This document shows, in pieces, positions 9,723 to 19,290 of a stretch of DNA of 64,000 bases (position 1 is its first letter; each line of letters opens with the position of its first letter). Location of the stretch: the NCBI GenBank assembly GCA_963971405.1, contig OZ020490.1:9472874-9536873 (forward strand), in the 5' to 3' direction. The notes beneath the pieces were generated by a model. The model searched no databases. It saw only the letters and a list, made by a program, of their open reading frames with translations, and was not told the origin of the DNA. A program made the position numbers and the translations under genes. The stretch is from Psococerastis gibbosa. Lineage: Eukaryota > Arthropoda > Insecta > Psocodea > Psocidae.

Positions 9723-9895
9723 AGTACCTAGCTTATGAAAATTTTTACTTTTACTGATATGTAGTATTTTGTTGTGTTAACGGATGTAGGCCACACTCGG
9801 GCATTTGCCCAGATTTTTATAAATTGTTGTTGTATTGTGTATTGTTACATTGTATTGTATTAAAATATATTCATATTCATTCATATTCAAAATGG
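9723..9895 (+). other. Possible LINE 3' untranslated tail
   Basis: The stretch ends in repeated ATTCAT units (about 9868-9890) after CACTCGGGCATTTGCCC. Microsatellite-like 3' tails of this type occur at other LINE ends in this window (56880-56980), but there is no direct sequence match, so this is weak. Confidence 0.3.
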
Positions 9896-10429
9896 GACGT
9901 AAGCTGTATAACAAGCGTTTGGGTTCATCCGCATTTAAAGGTTCATTTTTTTACAGCCAGCTCCTGTCCCATGTTCCGGCTTATCATTCAGAAAATTTAT
10001 TAATCCTTTCTCCTAGTTCTGAATTAAATTTTTTTTTTGCTTACAAATCCCCCGAACCGCCAAGCAATAATTCTATTGTAATGTCCACGGAGCATTAATT
10101 AATGGAATAAATTTAAGCATAGTTCTTAAGTTTATGGCTTTTGGAGAAATGGGCTAACGACGGGGAAGGGGGTGGGTTAAGGGTACTAAGGGACACGCAC
10201 CGCTGGAATTTTCCCATTAAATTCAGAAAATTACGAACGTGCGTTTTTCGAATTTTTGGACTACCCCTGGAATTTGAATTTACAACTGTGCTATACCAAT
10301 AGGTTGTAAGTCAGATTAAATTTTCTGTCGAGTTTGGAACGGAAGTTTTGCAATAAAATATTATACTACTCGACCACGAAATTATGTTGTTAAAGTAAAA
10401 GTGGGTAGTGGCTGCCCTTAGAGTGGAGA
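9896..10429. other. Unassigned stretch
   Basis: No family or coding signal recognised. Confidence 0.5.
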
Positions 10430-10443
10430 AACATCTCCGTTGA

Positions 10444-10686
10444 CTCGTATCTGTACTTGGTTAAGTCATGTCTTCGCCTGTTTCAATGCGTGAATGGTAA
10501 GATTGTCTCAGCTTGTCCATTATCGCTTGTTGCCGGTGTAGGTTGACATCGAGAATTCGTATACCAGTTTGCCAACAGCCAATTCAAACAGAAACAATAC
10601 AAATAATGTCCGGAATCCATGGGGTCGTTGGCATTGGACAAGGGACCTATGGGCATCATATAAGGTCCTTAAATAAATAAATAACT
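10444..10686 (+). mobile_element. SINE-B, copy 3, with 14-bp target duplication
   Basis: The 243-bp body, ending in TAAATAAATAAATAA, is flanked by AACATCTCCGTTGA at 10430-10443 and 10687-10700. The long perfect direct repeat and A-rich simple tail identify SINE-B as a retroposon and fix its 5' end at CTCGTATCTG. Confidence 0.85.
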
Positions 10687-10700
10687 AACATCTCCGTTGA

Positions 10701-11256
10701 TGTGTAGTGGTGACAATAATTGTCCTGAATTGCATAGTAATGACTCACTCTGGACAGCTAAGCCTAAAGGTAACATACGTCAGTACCAGTGTACCTATGA
10801 CCTGCTGTCATCAATTGTGCGTCATTATTTGCCAATCAGAGCGTAAATCACATGTCTTTTAGACTACTGATGGAGTGATGATCGTCTCCCTGAAGTGGTA
10901 AAAGACTTAGACCCGGCGCATATAGAGCCTAGCACCCGGGCAGCACACGCCCAACCCACGCGTGGCAGGTTCTGTAAAGCACACTATCGAATGAGTAGCC
11001 GCACATTGGCCCCAGCACACGGCTACTCCAGGCAGTTGTGATCCACGCGTGGAACCGTTTGTGTTTCTCGCACAGTTTTTGTGGCCGTGGGTACCATTCC
11101 TATAGGCAAGCCTCTGCGGACATCACGAAATCTGGGTGAAAGCTGGGCTCAATATGCGGTACTCGATTCATCCCATGGTCTGGGTAGTGCATGGCTCAAT
11201 ATGCGCCGGACTTTACTTTAGAAGCGAGATATTATGCGTGACCTTAAGCAACGTCG
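10701..11256. other. Unassigned stretch
   Basis: Somewhat GC-richer near 10920-11060, with ACGCGTGG at 10959 and 11045. No repeat family or gene is recognised. Confidence 0.45.
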
Positions 11257-11480
11257 GTGGCTGAGTGGTGTGCTGATAAAGGCTTGTTGATTAGCGCCGA
11301 AAACGTTGAGGTGGTTATGTACACAAGAAGGAAGAAGCTATCGCTCCAGCAAACCTTATGCTAAACGGCTATTCGGTGAAGTACGACTTAGCGGGAGAGA
11401 CAATTGGTCGGTTTTGCAGAGAAGAAAAGACTGGTTGGCGCATTTTAACTAGCTGTCCAGCCCTAGGCAGAGGCCCCCAC
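11257..11480 (+). pseudogene. Internally deleted LINE: RT palm joined to zinc knuckle
   Basis: The frame from 11257 reads VAEWCADKGLLISAENVEVV then MYTRRKKLSLQ, the RT region after the catalytic YADD motif (E-WC...GL..N..K+E.V.FTRR). After a frameshift comes LNGYSVKY, then directly GRFCREEKTG and ILTSCPALGR, the C-terminal zinc knuckle. Several hundred residues that normally lie between are missing. The knuckle has lost its first cysteine (glycine) and its histidine (arginine). Confidence 0.72.
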
Positions 11481-12122
11481 AAAAATGCCTAAAATTCCGG
11501 CCCCCACAAACGAGATTTTTTATTTATTTATAAAAAATAAAAATAAATTAAAAGTTGAAAACAATTTCCAAGCAGTTTTGAAATTGGCGGGAAAGGTTTC
11601 TTTTTTGCTGCAATGTTGGTAGCCAGAGTTTGCACCCACGCCCAAGCCGGCACTGCTGGCAACATCTTCGAATAATTGGTCTAAAGGGGGGGGGGGCGCG
11701 CCTGTTGACCATACTTGTCAATGTGCCATAATTTCTTCACATCGGACATTAGGTCCATAACTTATGAGGAGTCCGTGGGTTTGGCCACATTATTGTGCAA
11801 TACCACTCTTAAATTTATTCTCCATTCAGCGGAAACTGCCTGTACTTTCACTGGCGCTTGTGATGATTTGGCACTATTACAACTTATACAATGACTTTAC
11901 GTTTCCCCGACCATGGCGCGTTTACTGCACTTTTTCTGCTCCATTCGGTCCACTCAACCGGTCCTTCAGACCCCCATTCATAAACGAACCGATCCAGTGA
12001 GACAAGCCAAGTTTAGGGACATAGAGAGCACAAACCTCACACTCACACACCCAGCAAATACTGTAGAGTGAAGGGCTGTGGAAGGGGGAATACTGAAACG
12101 CCGCCCGTTGCAGGGTTGCAGG
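11481..12122. other. Unassigned stretch
   Basis: A G10 run lies near 11687. AAGCCGGCACTG near 11645 resembles ACCCGGCACTG at 57121 and may be a lone DNA-transposon end. Nothing else is recognised. Confidence 0.4.
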
Positions 12123-12653
12123 CAGTGGCGGAGCGTGGGATAATTGCGAGTGTATTGCTTGCGTCGTTAAATTTGAAAAAAAGAAACGAAAACACGCTCC
12201 ATTTTATATATCATGTTCTATCTTCTTAAGGCGGCTATTCCACATTTCCACCTTGTCAATTTTTCTTCAATAATGATGAGATTTTTTCCTTACTTTATGT
12301 CATCTCATCAATTATTGATGCACAAAATTATGACGGAATATTGACAAACACGCATCATTTTATATAGCACGTTCTATCTTCTTAAAAAGTAAAAATTTGA
12401 AAACGAAAAAGAAAACATTTGAATTCTAACGTGACGAGATTCATAACTTTCTTAGACTGCGTTGAAAATATCATGCTCATACAATCTTATTTATTTTGTG
12501 GAATTAAGTGCAAAGTTATTTATAATTGTATTCTTATTTATCTTATTTGCTCGCGGCTTCCTATAGATTTCAAGGAAGCCATTATTAATACATTCTAAGG
12601 ATTTGTTGAGTGTAATGCGGCATTACCCACCTTATATGCACGCTCCGCCACGG
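12123..12653. mobile_element. hAT-like MITE (531 bp) hosting a HARB-M
   Basis: The termini CAGTGGCGGAGCGTG and (inverse) CCGTGGCGGAGCGTGC are flanked by GTTGCAGG (12115-12122) and GCTGCAGG (12654-12661), 7 of 8 matching. Inside, a block containing TTCTATCTTCTTAA occurs twice (near 12191 and 12347), one on each side of a HARB-M. Confidence 0.8.
12230..12347. mobile_element. HARB-M MITE, right end missing
   Basis: Starts GGCGGCTATTCCACATTTCC after TTAA. It ends inside GACGGAATATTGACAA, lacking the last GTGGAATAGCCGCC. It lies inside the hAT MITE at 12123-12653, so is younger than it. Confidence 0.7.
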
Positions 12654-12661
12654 GCTGCAGG

Positions 12662-13208
12662 ATCTTCTTCTCGATAGTTTGATGATTACTGTCTACTGTC
12701 TATTTTACGCAACTTAGTAAAACAAAATTGTGCCATGAAGAAATTTAAATTGTTCTCAATTTTCTTTATAAGATTTGCATTTTATTGGACTTTTAGCGCT
12801 GTTTGCAGATAAATGATTAGTTACTTATTTATAATTATTTCAAATATGTCGGAGGGGATGGGGACTTCAAACTCCAGCCCTTTAATAAAAGAATAGGTTG
12901 GAAATAAAGTCAAAAAAAAAAAAAATACAATTAACTACCAAAACAACAAAATCCTTCGATTTCTTTGGTGGTCCACTAAACACGCCATGGAACACTACAC
13001 TCCCAATAATTAGAGAAACATTTGGTGACAAAAACTAGCGGTCTGATTGGCTGATAATTGCTCTGGAAGCGATTCTGATTGGCTCTCGCACCGTTCTAAT
13101 GACTTAAGATTACGCATCCAAGGTTATTTAACAGTCAAGTGTTAAACGAAATTTCCAGTCGTGACGGACGTTCCAGGCTATTGCACCTGGCTTGGGAAAA
13201 AGTAATCA
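12662..13208. other. Unassigned stretch with a poly(A)-like tail
   Basis: AATAAAGTC followed by a run of about 14 A at 12904-12926 looks like the 3' end of a retroposed polyadenylated RNA. No parent gene or upstream coding relic is recognised. Confidence 0.4.
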
Positions 13209-13435
13209 GTCGTATAGGAAGGTGGCGCAGTGGTTAAGGGGCTTCGTGAAGGGTTCGGAGGTTGTAGGATCGGAGCCTTCTAAACGAAGTTTTTTTTCAA
13301 GTATAATCAAGAATCACTTAAATACAGCCCGTAAAGAAACGAGAAGGGAGAGGATCATGAATTCAATGATTGAATGAGAGTGGCGCAGTGGTTAAGATGC
13401 TTGGTGGTGTGTTCGGAGGTTGTAGGTACGTGTAA
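13209..13435 (+). mobile_element. Two tRNA-like SINE heads in tandem
   Basis: TGGCGCAGTGG, a perfect pol III A box (TRGYNNARNGG), occurs at about 13224 and again at about 13380. Each is followed 30-40 bases later by TTCGGAGGTTGTAGG and a degraded B box (GGATCGGAGCC in the first, lost in the second). Neither folds into a full tRNA. Confidence 0.5.
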
Positions 13436-13520
13436 ACACGTAGCAACCATTTATCGCTACAATTTGATTTAGTTTGCATTGGCCGTTCACGGAGGTTGTG
13501 TATAGTTCGTTGCTTCGTCA

Positions 13521-13703
13521 AAGTTCCAGAATTTAAAAATATAGCCTAAAAGTAAAACCTATAGGTAGGTATGCTGTGATCAAAATCCAGTACATACTGG
13601 TTGCATTTAGGCTTATAATAACGTTTAAGGACTATGAAAGCTATTGATAAAAATGAGTGCTGCAGGTTTTACTTTTAGGCTATTTATTAAAATTCTGGAA
13701 CTT
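13521..13703. mobile_element. MITE with 40-bp inverted arms
   Basis: Left arm 13521-13560 begins AAGTTCCAGAATTTAAAA and ends AAAAGTAAAACCT; the right arm 13664-13703 is its inverse with few changes. The middle is about 100 bp. Target duplication and superfamily are unclear. Confidence 0.65.
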
Positions 13704-13709
13704 GTAAGT

Positions 13710-14084
13710 TGTATATACCTTCCTCGTTGGAGAGCTAGAGCCAATTGGACTCTTCTGTCCTGACACATGCGCAGTAACAAGAAGGCAGTCCAACATTTAT
13801 GTTTTCGTGTCGAATGCACCTATAGCCTATAAGCCTGCTATGGCGTGTTTGTATGGGACAATCTAATACCCAAATCTTAAACAGTTGCCATTGTTAGCCA
13901 TTGAGTCGTTCCCTACTCAAACCTGGGATACCTACAGTACCTACTTCCTTTCCAGACCCCTTCAGCGTTCCGCCCTGTGCACCTACTATAGCACCTGCAT
14001 CCGTTCCCTACCAATTTCCAACCTCTTTTGTCTGCCTTTTTATACCCAAGGCCACTACAGCTGTGGCCTAATTTTAGATACGTA
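13710..14084. other. Unassigned stretch
   Basis: No convincing coding or repeat signal upstream of the LINE relic at 14085. Confidence 0.4.
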
Positions 14085-14405
14085 TAGATATTTTGAAATG
14101 TGGGTATACAGAAGAATGCTGCGCATATCATCTTGTCCCTAATGCTGAGGGCCTGAGGTGAATGGATACAGAAGCAAGTTGCTACTGAAGGTTAAGAAAC
14201 GAAAACTAACATACTTCAACTACGTAGTGGGGAACGAAAAGTATCGCCTTTTGTATGTAATAATCCAAGGGAAGATAGAAGGACAGAGGGCTTCCAGCAG
14301 AGGAAGAAAGTCGTGGTTGAAAAACCTGAGGTTTGGAAAGACTTCCTTTTTCTGAGCAAGGTTCAAATCGCCATGATGATCACCAATCTTCAACAGAAGG
14401 GACAT
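14085..14405 (+). pseudogene. LINE RT tail, uninterrupted relative of 1155-1850
   Basis: Reads FEMWVYRRMLRIS, then after a frameshift SKLLLKVKKRKLTYF, NEKYRLLYVIIQGKIE and KSWLKNLRFGKTSFF, ending near an HDD-type tail. E-M-W-YRRMLRI and the IIQGKIEG-R-G-R block are hallmarks of non-LTR RT C-termini. Frameshifts near 14140 and after 14355 make it a pseudogene. It acts as the empty-site control for the HARB-A insertion at 1378. Confidence 0.78.
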
Positions 14406-14410
14406 TACAA

Positions 14411-14752
14411 TAATTATAAGAAGAAAGGTCCATATTCGCCCATATTCGCCCATTCGCCCATATTATATATATAAGACAATATTCTTTCTGACTTTCTTTC
14501 AATTGGTATCTGTACCCATTCGGGCGTGATCAGAAAACAAATTTTTTGTCCTTTGTAAACCATCCTGTTATTCCTGTTAATACTACCGCTCCTCTGAACT
14601 TATTTTTGCTAGTTAAAAGGTTCATTAACAACCTATCAGTCCATTTCTTTCTCTTTAAAATATTTTTTTTTTTACATGGACCCTTGGCACGTTGGCAGGC
14701 CACAAGTCCCAAAGAAAATCTTTACTTGTACGATATCTTGAGTTTTCGAACA
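14411..14752. other. Unassigned stretch
   Basis: Short tandem ATTCGCCCAT units at 14433-14462, then AT-rich DNA without recognised features. Confidence 0.4.
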
Positions 14753-15075
14753 GACATACCAAGTTGAATCCATGACAACAGAACCTGTTCAAAACTGTAG
14801 CAAACTTGTTAGTGGGACATGATAACGCGCTGAGACTATACCAGTCAGTCTACGTGCGTGGCGAGTCCTGGTCACATCCGAATTAATCGTGTGATTTTAC
14901 TATGTCTCCCAAGTGGTTCGGAATCCATTGTAATCAGAAGGTCCACCCTGTCAGCCAACTTCCCTTCTCTCTGAGGTGAAGGAGTCTGCCCTTAGGGTAC
15001 CTCAAGTTAATAAACAGACTCATGCCCCCCGCCAGGCTGACAGGGAGGCTTAAAGCAAAAATGTTGAAAGCAGGC
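14753..15075 (+). mobile_element. Element D, long type, copy 2
   Basis: Same order of blocks as 7624-7989: ACCAAGTTGAATCCA, AACGCGCTGAGACTxTACC, CAAGTGGTTCGGAATCCA, CGCCAGGCTGACAGGG, GGCGTTGAAG. It sits before an A9 run. Confidence 0.7.
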
Positions 15076-15084
15076 GTTGAAGAA

Positions 15085-15160
15085 TATAACAAAAAAAAAC
15101 CGTTTCAAACCTTGAAACCTTTAAACTCCCATTGCTCTACCAACTGGGACGGTTAATGAT
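15085..15160 (-). tRNA. Degraded tRNA-like sequence
   Basis: The minus strand has GTCCCAGTTGGTAGAGCAAT (A-box region like a lysine-type tRNA), then AAGGTTTGAAACGG in B-box position, followed by a T9 run that would end pol III transcription. The stems do not pair well, so this is a pseudogene or a SINE head. Confidence 0.3.
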
Positions 15161-15750
15161 ATCCGGAAACAAAACCCTATACTACCAGATTCCCAATTTA
15201 ATATGCAGTAAGTAGGTATTACAAAGATATTTAATATCAGTTGCCAGAGGCTTTCCACCTCGTACTGAAATTTGGCATTGAAACCTGCTAGATATGAAAT
15301 GGCCAATTCGACTTGCGTGTCAACAACAACGAGCGACACCTTAAATTGCATCGAAGGCCGTGAGAACTGGCAGGAACCAAAAATGGGAAACAGGTTTATT
15401 GTAGGTACGAACAAGATGAATGAGCTAGAGGCTGTACCTGTAGGCTAGTAGGGTACTCCCCAGAAGAAAGTAGTCTAGCTGATAATGAAGGTATTAGTAG
15501 TTTGGAAGGAACTTCGTCCTCACAAGAAGATGACGGCATGCATTAATGAGGTATATGTAAACAGACAAAATAAAAATAGTGTTCAGGTTTATTAGCCTAT
15601 CGCGATGCTGACCCTTAAAAGACCTTCCGTTCTAATTCTCTAGTAACTGGATTATAGTCATGACCTAGTTTCTTAGGGTAACTTAGTTTCAGCTAGCGGG
15701 TAAGATGAGCAGCCGCAGCGTAAGCATTGAAGTTGTAACTGAGATTAAGT
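15161..15750. other. Unassigned stretch with open but unrecognised frames
   Basis: The plus strand carries an unbroken stretch ending SSLEGTSSSQEDDGMH then stop (15473-15546), with acidic C-terminal character. The upstream frame is broken and I cannot assign a family. Confidence 0.3.
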
Positions 15751-15751
15751 T

Positions 15752-15850
15752 AGTGAAGAAAGAAAGAAAGAAAGAAAGAAAGAGCGAAACTTTCTCTTCC
15801 AATTAACCCATAATGTGAACTTAAATATTACCCAAAATGTAACTGAAACT
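15752..15850 (-). mobile_element. LINE 3' UTR fragment with (CTTT)n tail
   Basis: Matches the 3' end of the LINE at 16190-16465: a GAAA run, then TTCCAATTAACCCATAATGTG on the plus strand. No coding part remains. Confidence 0.5.
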
Positions 15851-16062
15851 AAAAAAACTAAACTAAAATTAAAACTAACCATTTACTCACCATTTATACA
15901 CCATACATACTCAAAAAATAATCATGACAAGTCCCCTTAAACTTCTTTAAACTTTGTTCATTTATGATTGTAGGTTCTCACCGATAGCTGCCGTAATTAC
16001 AGTCCTAATAGGGGTATTCACTATCTGGTATTTAGCATGCTGAACGATGTTAAATACTTACT

Positions 16063-16135
16063 ATATTTTCTGGTCTTGCTTCGGAGGGCATGTAAAGCAG
16101 GCGATTTCTGGCATTCCTAGTTGAGTGTAAGAGTA
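16063..16135 (+). mobile_element. SINE-1 fragment
   Basis: Contains GCTTCGGAGGGCATGTAAAG and GTTGAGTGTAAGAG. Head and tail are missing. Confidence 0.65.
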
Positions 16136-16189
16136 AGAGACGATTCCAAATTGTATGTAAAGTGCTTAGGTTACGAGTCACCCTTCTTT

Positions 16190-16465
16190 GAAAGAAAGAA
16201 AGAAAATTGTCTTTATTTTCCATGTGGGCGAAACACTCTTACAATTAACCCACAATATTGTTACAAAAATATTACAATATTATTATAAAAATAAATAAAT
16301 AAATACATAATGGTAAAAATAATGAGGTAAGTACGGACGCAACATTCACTCAACATTCGCTCCTCATTCATACCGTTGCATGAGGAAACTGGGACAAGCC
16401 ACCCTGAAACTCTCCAAACTCTTATCATCTCTGGTGGGATCAGGCAGTGAGTAGAAAAGCCTTGT
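16190..16465 (-). pseudogene. LINE C-terminus with 3' UTR and polyadenylation signal
   Basis: The minus strand reads RLFYSLPDPTRDDKSLESFR then ACPSFLMQRYE and stop, matching the end of non-LTR RT proteins (R-LWNSLP...L-SFK--L). About 150 bp of UTR follow, then AATAAAGACAA and a CTTT-repeat tail ending near 16190. The order coding end, AATAAA, simple tail defines a true LINE 3' terminus. The same UTR end is seen at 15752 and 48742. Confidence 0.75.
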
Positions 16466-17341
16466 ACTGTCTCCACAAGAAAGCAAGAACGCGTTCACTC
16501 GTACTGGTTAGATAAAGTGCGACCTCACTTCATAGGAAAGGAAAAACAAATTGAATGAACTTCCAGAATAAATTGGATGAACTTTAGGAGATGGTGATGT
16601 TAAAGAAAAGCTCTTTCTTACTGGCAAGAAAATCTGAGAAAACGGCGAAGAGACGAACGTATAAGATATTGGAATATGCGCCAAACTTTTGTGATATTAT
16701 CGAAACTTCAGTCCGGACGCTCGTCTTTTGTTGGAAACTTTTTGGTGTCCAATTTGTTTTTGTTCTCCAGGACCGAGATTCTGTTGATAACATTTTGGAA
16801 GGATTTTCGAGTCATTTAGTTCTGATGTACAGTAATATAGCTTCTGCCTCTGTGCATCGTATGTATTAGCCTAAGGAATATAACAAAGGTACCCACCTAA
16901 CTCTAGCAATCTGGGAAAAATTATTTAAAATAGAAGTGAAGATAAAAATTAGTCCAAGGCTGGGTTAGGTTCGACAAAACTCAGGACCGAATTCGTCACT
17001 ATAATTGAGATTACATTTCAATTCCTAAGTTCAGTCAAATCCTAGGTATTTCCTCATTCTTTAAATAACTATATAGGTCTATTCCTGTCCATTGCCCATG
17101 CACAAAGATCTCTCATTCTTGGTCTAGAAGAGTCCAGTGACCTAGCTGGACGGTTCAGGCTGAGAGAATATATGGTAATGAAGAGGCTAATGCTGTGCGG
17201 ACCGGGTCAAGGCACGCGGACCTATTAAACGAACAAGTGCAGACCGCTTTGCACTTATTCCTGAACCTGATCTCCAGCAGGCCTACTACTTCTTTTTTCA
17301 GGCAACCGTGCCAAAAAGAGCTATACCTGTATTTAAGCCCT
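16466..17341. other. Unassigned stretch
   Basis: A 92-codon open frame at 16591-16869 (plus) overlaps an antisense one. Neither resembles a known family, and codon patterns do not single out either. No gene is called. Confidence 0.4.
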
Positions 17342-17848
17342 CTTTAACCGCCTATAATAGGAGGAGTCCGGAGCAGAGAAGTGATTTTATGGCACCAATT
17401 CAGCTGTTGGCAACATAGCTCTCTGCGAGTCAGGAACCGTGGACGATTCTCCCTGCCTCCCTTTAATAGGAGGAGTCCGGAGCAGAGAAGTGATTTTATG
17501 GCACCAATTCAGCTGTTGGCAACATAGCTCCCTGCAAGTCAGGAACCGTGGACGATTCTCCCTGCCTCCCTTTAATAGGAGGAGTCCAGAGCAGAGAAGA
17601 GATATTATGGCACTTATTCAGCTGTTGGCAACATAGCTCCCTGCAAGTGAGGAACCGTGGATGATTATCCCAGTCTCCCTTTAATATGAGGAGTCCGGAG
17701 CAGAGAAGTGATATTATATGGCACTTATTCAGCTGTTGGCAAAGTCGCTCCCTTCAAGTCAGGAACCGTGGACGATTCTCCCAGTCTCCCTTTAGTCCGG
17801 AGCAGAGAAGTGATTTTATGGCACTTATTCAGCTGTTGGCAACATATA
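17342..17848 (+). repeat. 109-bp tandem array, about 4.5 copies
   Basis: Units start at AATAGGAGGAGTCCGGAGCA (17356), then 17465, 17574 and 17683 (period exactly 109). The fifth copy begins near 17791 with its first bases deleted. Each unit contains ATTCAGCTGTTGGCAACATA and CAGGAACCGTGGA. Identity is high, so expansion is recent. Confidence 0.9.
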
Positions 17849-17992
17849 TACTATATATATACTAATATTGGCCTGTATCGCAGTGACCTGCGGATCTTCT
17901 CGGGGGCGCCCCCCCCCCTCCCGGATCCACCAATGAAGGTAGGCGCTAAGCGGGAGTATTTTTGAGAGGGTGGGGTCCAAAGATGTCCTGGC

Positions 17993-18171
17993 CATGGACG
18001 GGTACAGGGGGAGGAGGGGTAGCTGCCGCCACACCAAAATTTAATAAATCTATTGTAAGTTAATTTATTACGCTCAAATTTAATCGATACTACCCTGTAC
18101 ATATGTTTTTCTATTTTGATCCACAATTACCCCCCCCCCCCAACCCCTAAAATGGGCTGATTCCGTCCCTG
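17993..18171. mobile_element. hAT-like MITE (179 bp)
   Basis: The termini CATGGACGGGTACAG and CAGGGACGGAATCAG (inverse of right end) are flanked by GTCCTGGC (17985-17992) and GTCCTGAC (18172-18179). It has a C12 run near 18130. The same family occurs at 45864-46010 and 7232-7425. Confidence 0.82.
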
Positions 18172-18179
18172 GTCCTGAC

Positions 18180-18779
18180 AGTACAGAGGCCACTAAATGG
18201 GTAAATCCTGACTAATTTGTTCTGGTAGCCCAGCGACCATAATAGCCTAATAAATCTCTTAAATAAAATGTCCACTTCATTACAAGACAGGACTACTACA
18301 CTCCTCACTATTTTACATAATCAGCCGCGCCCATATACTACTACTCGAGAGGAAGTCAGGTGTCAACAAGATATCAAAGAAAGTCCCAATTTTACCCATA
18401 CTTAGCTTATGACTGGAATCGCCAAAACTTGCACACTCCCAGCCCATTGTGTTTCCTATCTTCTATTGTGTTGGTACCAATGCCGATAACAAAGATGGAG
18501 AGTGGCTCACTTTTGTTTTTTAACTAATTGTTTGATGTTATTGGCGCAAGGCCGCAATGCTGGACAATGCGAATAGTTTTCGTTTCACTGGAAGAGAAAG
18601 GATTGTTTGTAAACAACGCTAGTTTTATCATTGCAATGCAAAAATCTTAGACCATATAATACTCTAGACACGCCATGTTAGAATTTCCAAGGGACCAACA
18701 TAAAAAGACGTCTCACACTCTGGCAAAAGCAGCTGCTTTTAGAGGTGCGAACCTATTATTTTCAAGTTTTGTTTAGTTA
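18180..18779. other. Unassigned stretch
   Basis: No repeat family or coding signal recognised. Confidence 0.5.
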
Positions 18780-18850
18780 ATTCGGTGGCAAGGTGGTAAC
18801 ATGCTCGTACTTGTTTGTGCGAGTGTCTATACACACCTGTCGTAAAAGAT
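18780..18850 (+). mobile_element. SINE-2 head fragment
   Basis: CGGTGGCAAGGTGGTAACATG and a following TGCGAGTGTCTATACACAC match the first 70 bases of SINE-2. A second copy starts about 60 bp downstream. Confidence 0.6.
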
Positions 18851-18907
18851 AAACACAATGTTGGTGCCCCACAGAGGCGTAAAGTCTTAGAATGATGGCG
18901 GGGCAAA

Positions 18908-19290
18908 ACTAAATCGACTTCGATGGCCAGGTGGTAGTGTGCTTGTACATGTGCGAGTCTCTACACACCATGCAATCGGAGACGTGTCGTTACAGGGACG
19001 GTTTCAGAAAAAGTTTTCGGGGGGGGGGGCGGTGACCTGAAAAATATCGCGTTTCCCTTACTTGAGTAACAATTTCTCTTCATTTCCTTCAAAAGTCCAT
19101 TCTATCTAGTATAAAGCTATTTTTCTCGGGGGGGGGGGGGCGACCGCCCCCACCGCCCCCAAGGATCCGTCCCTGTGTCGTTACTCGACACAAGTACCTA
19201 TTAGGTAACTTAGTGAGGCGACTGAAGAGGTCAATCGGATACATTCATTGAATTGCTTGTATGGGATTAACATTTTTTAAATAAAAAAAA
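18908..19290 (+). mobile_element. SINE-2 split by a hAT-like MITE
   Basis: The head (18908-18992: TCGATGGCCAGGTGGTAG) and the body plus tail (19176-19290: TGTCGTTACTCGACAC, GGTCAATCGGATACATTC, TTGTATGGGATTAAC) are one SINE-2 parted by a 183-bp element. Uninterrupted copies at 4995 and 60127 show the join. Confidence 0.82.
18993..19175. mobile_element. hAT-like MITE (183 bp), perfect target duplication
   Basis: Begins CAGGGACGGTTTCAG and ends AAGGATCCGTCCCTG. TGTCGTTA is duplicated exactly at 18985-18992 and 19176-19183. G10 and G12 runs lie just inside each end. It inserted into a SINE-2, so it is younger than that copy. Confidence 0.88.

Noticed and set aside
11250-11320. tRNA-Ser-like A box (GGTGGCTGAGTGG) at 11257
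   Set aside because: The same bases encode the VAEWCADKGLL motif of a LINE reverse transcriptase, which extends for 31 codons; that explains the sequence better.
17439-17965. Two overlapping frames of 65 and 85 codons
   Set aside because: They follow the 109-bp tandem units (109 is not a multiple of three), so the frame changes each unit.
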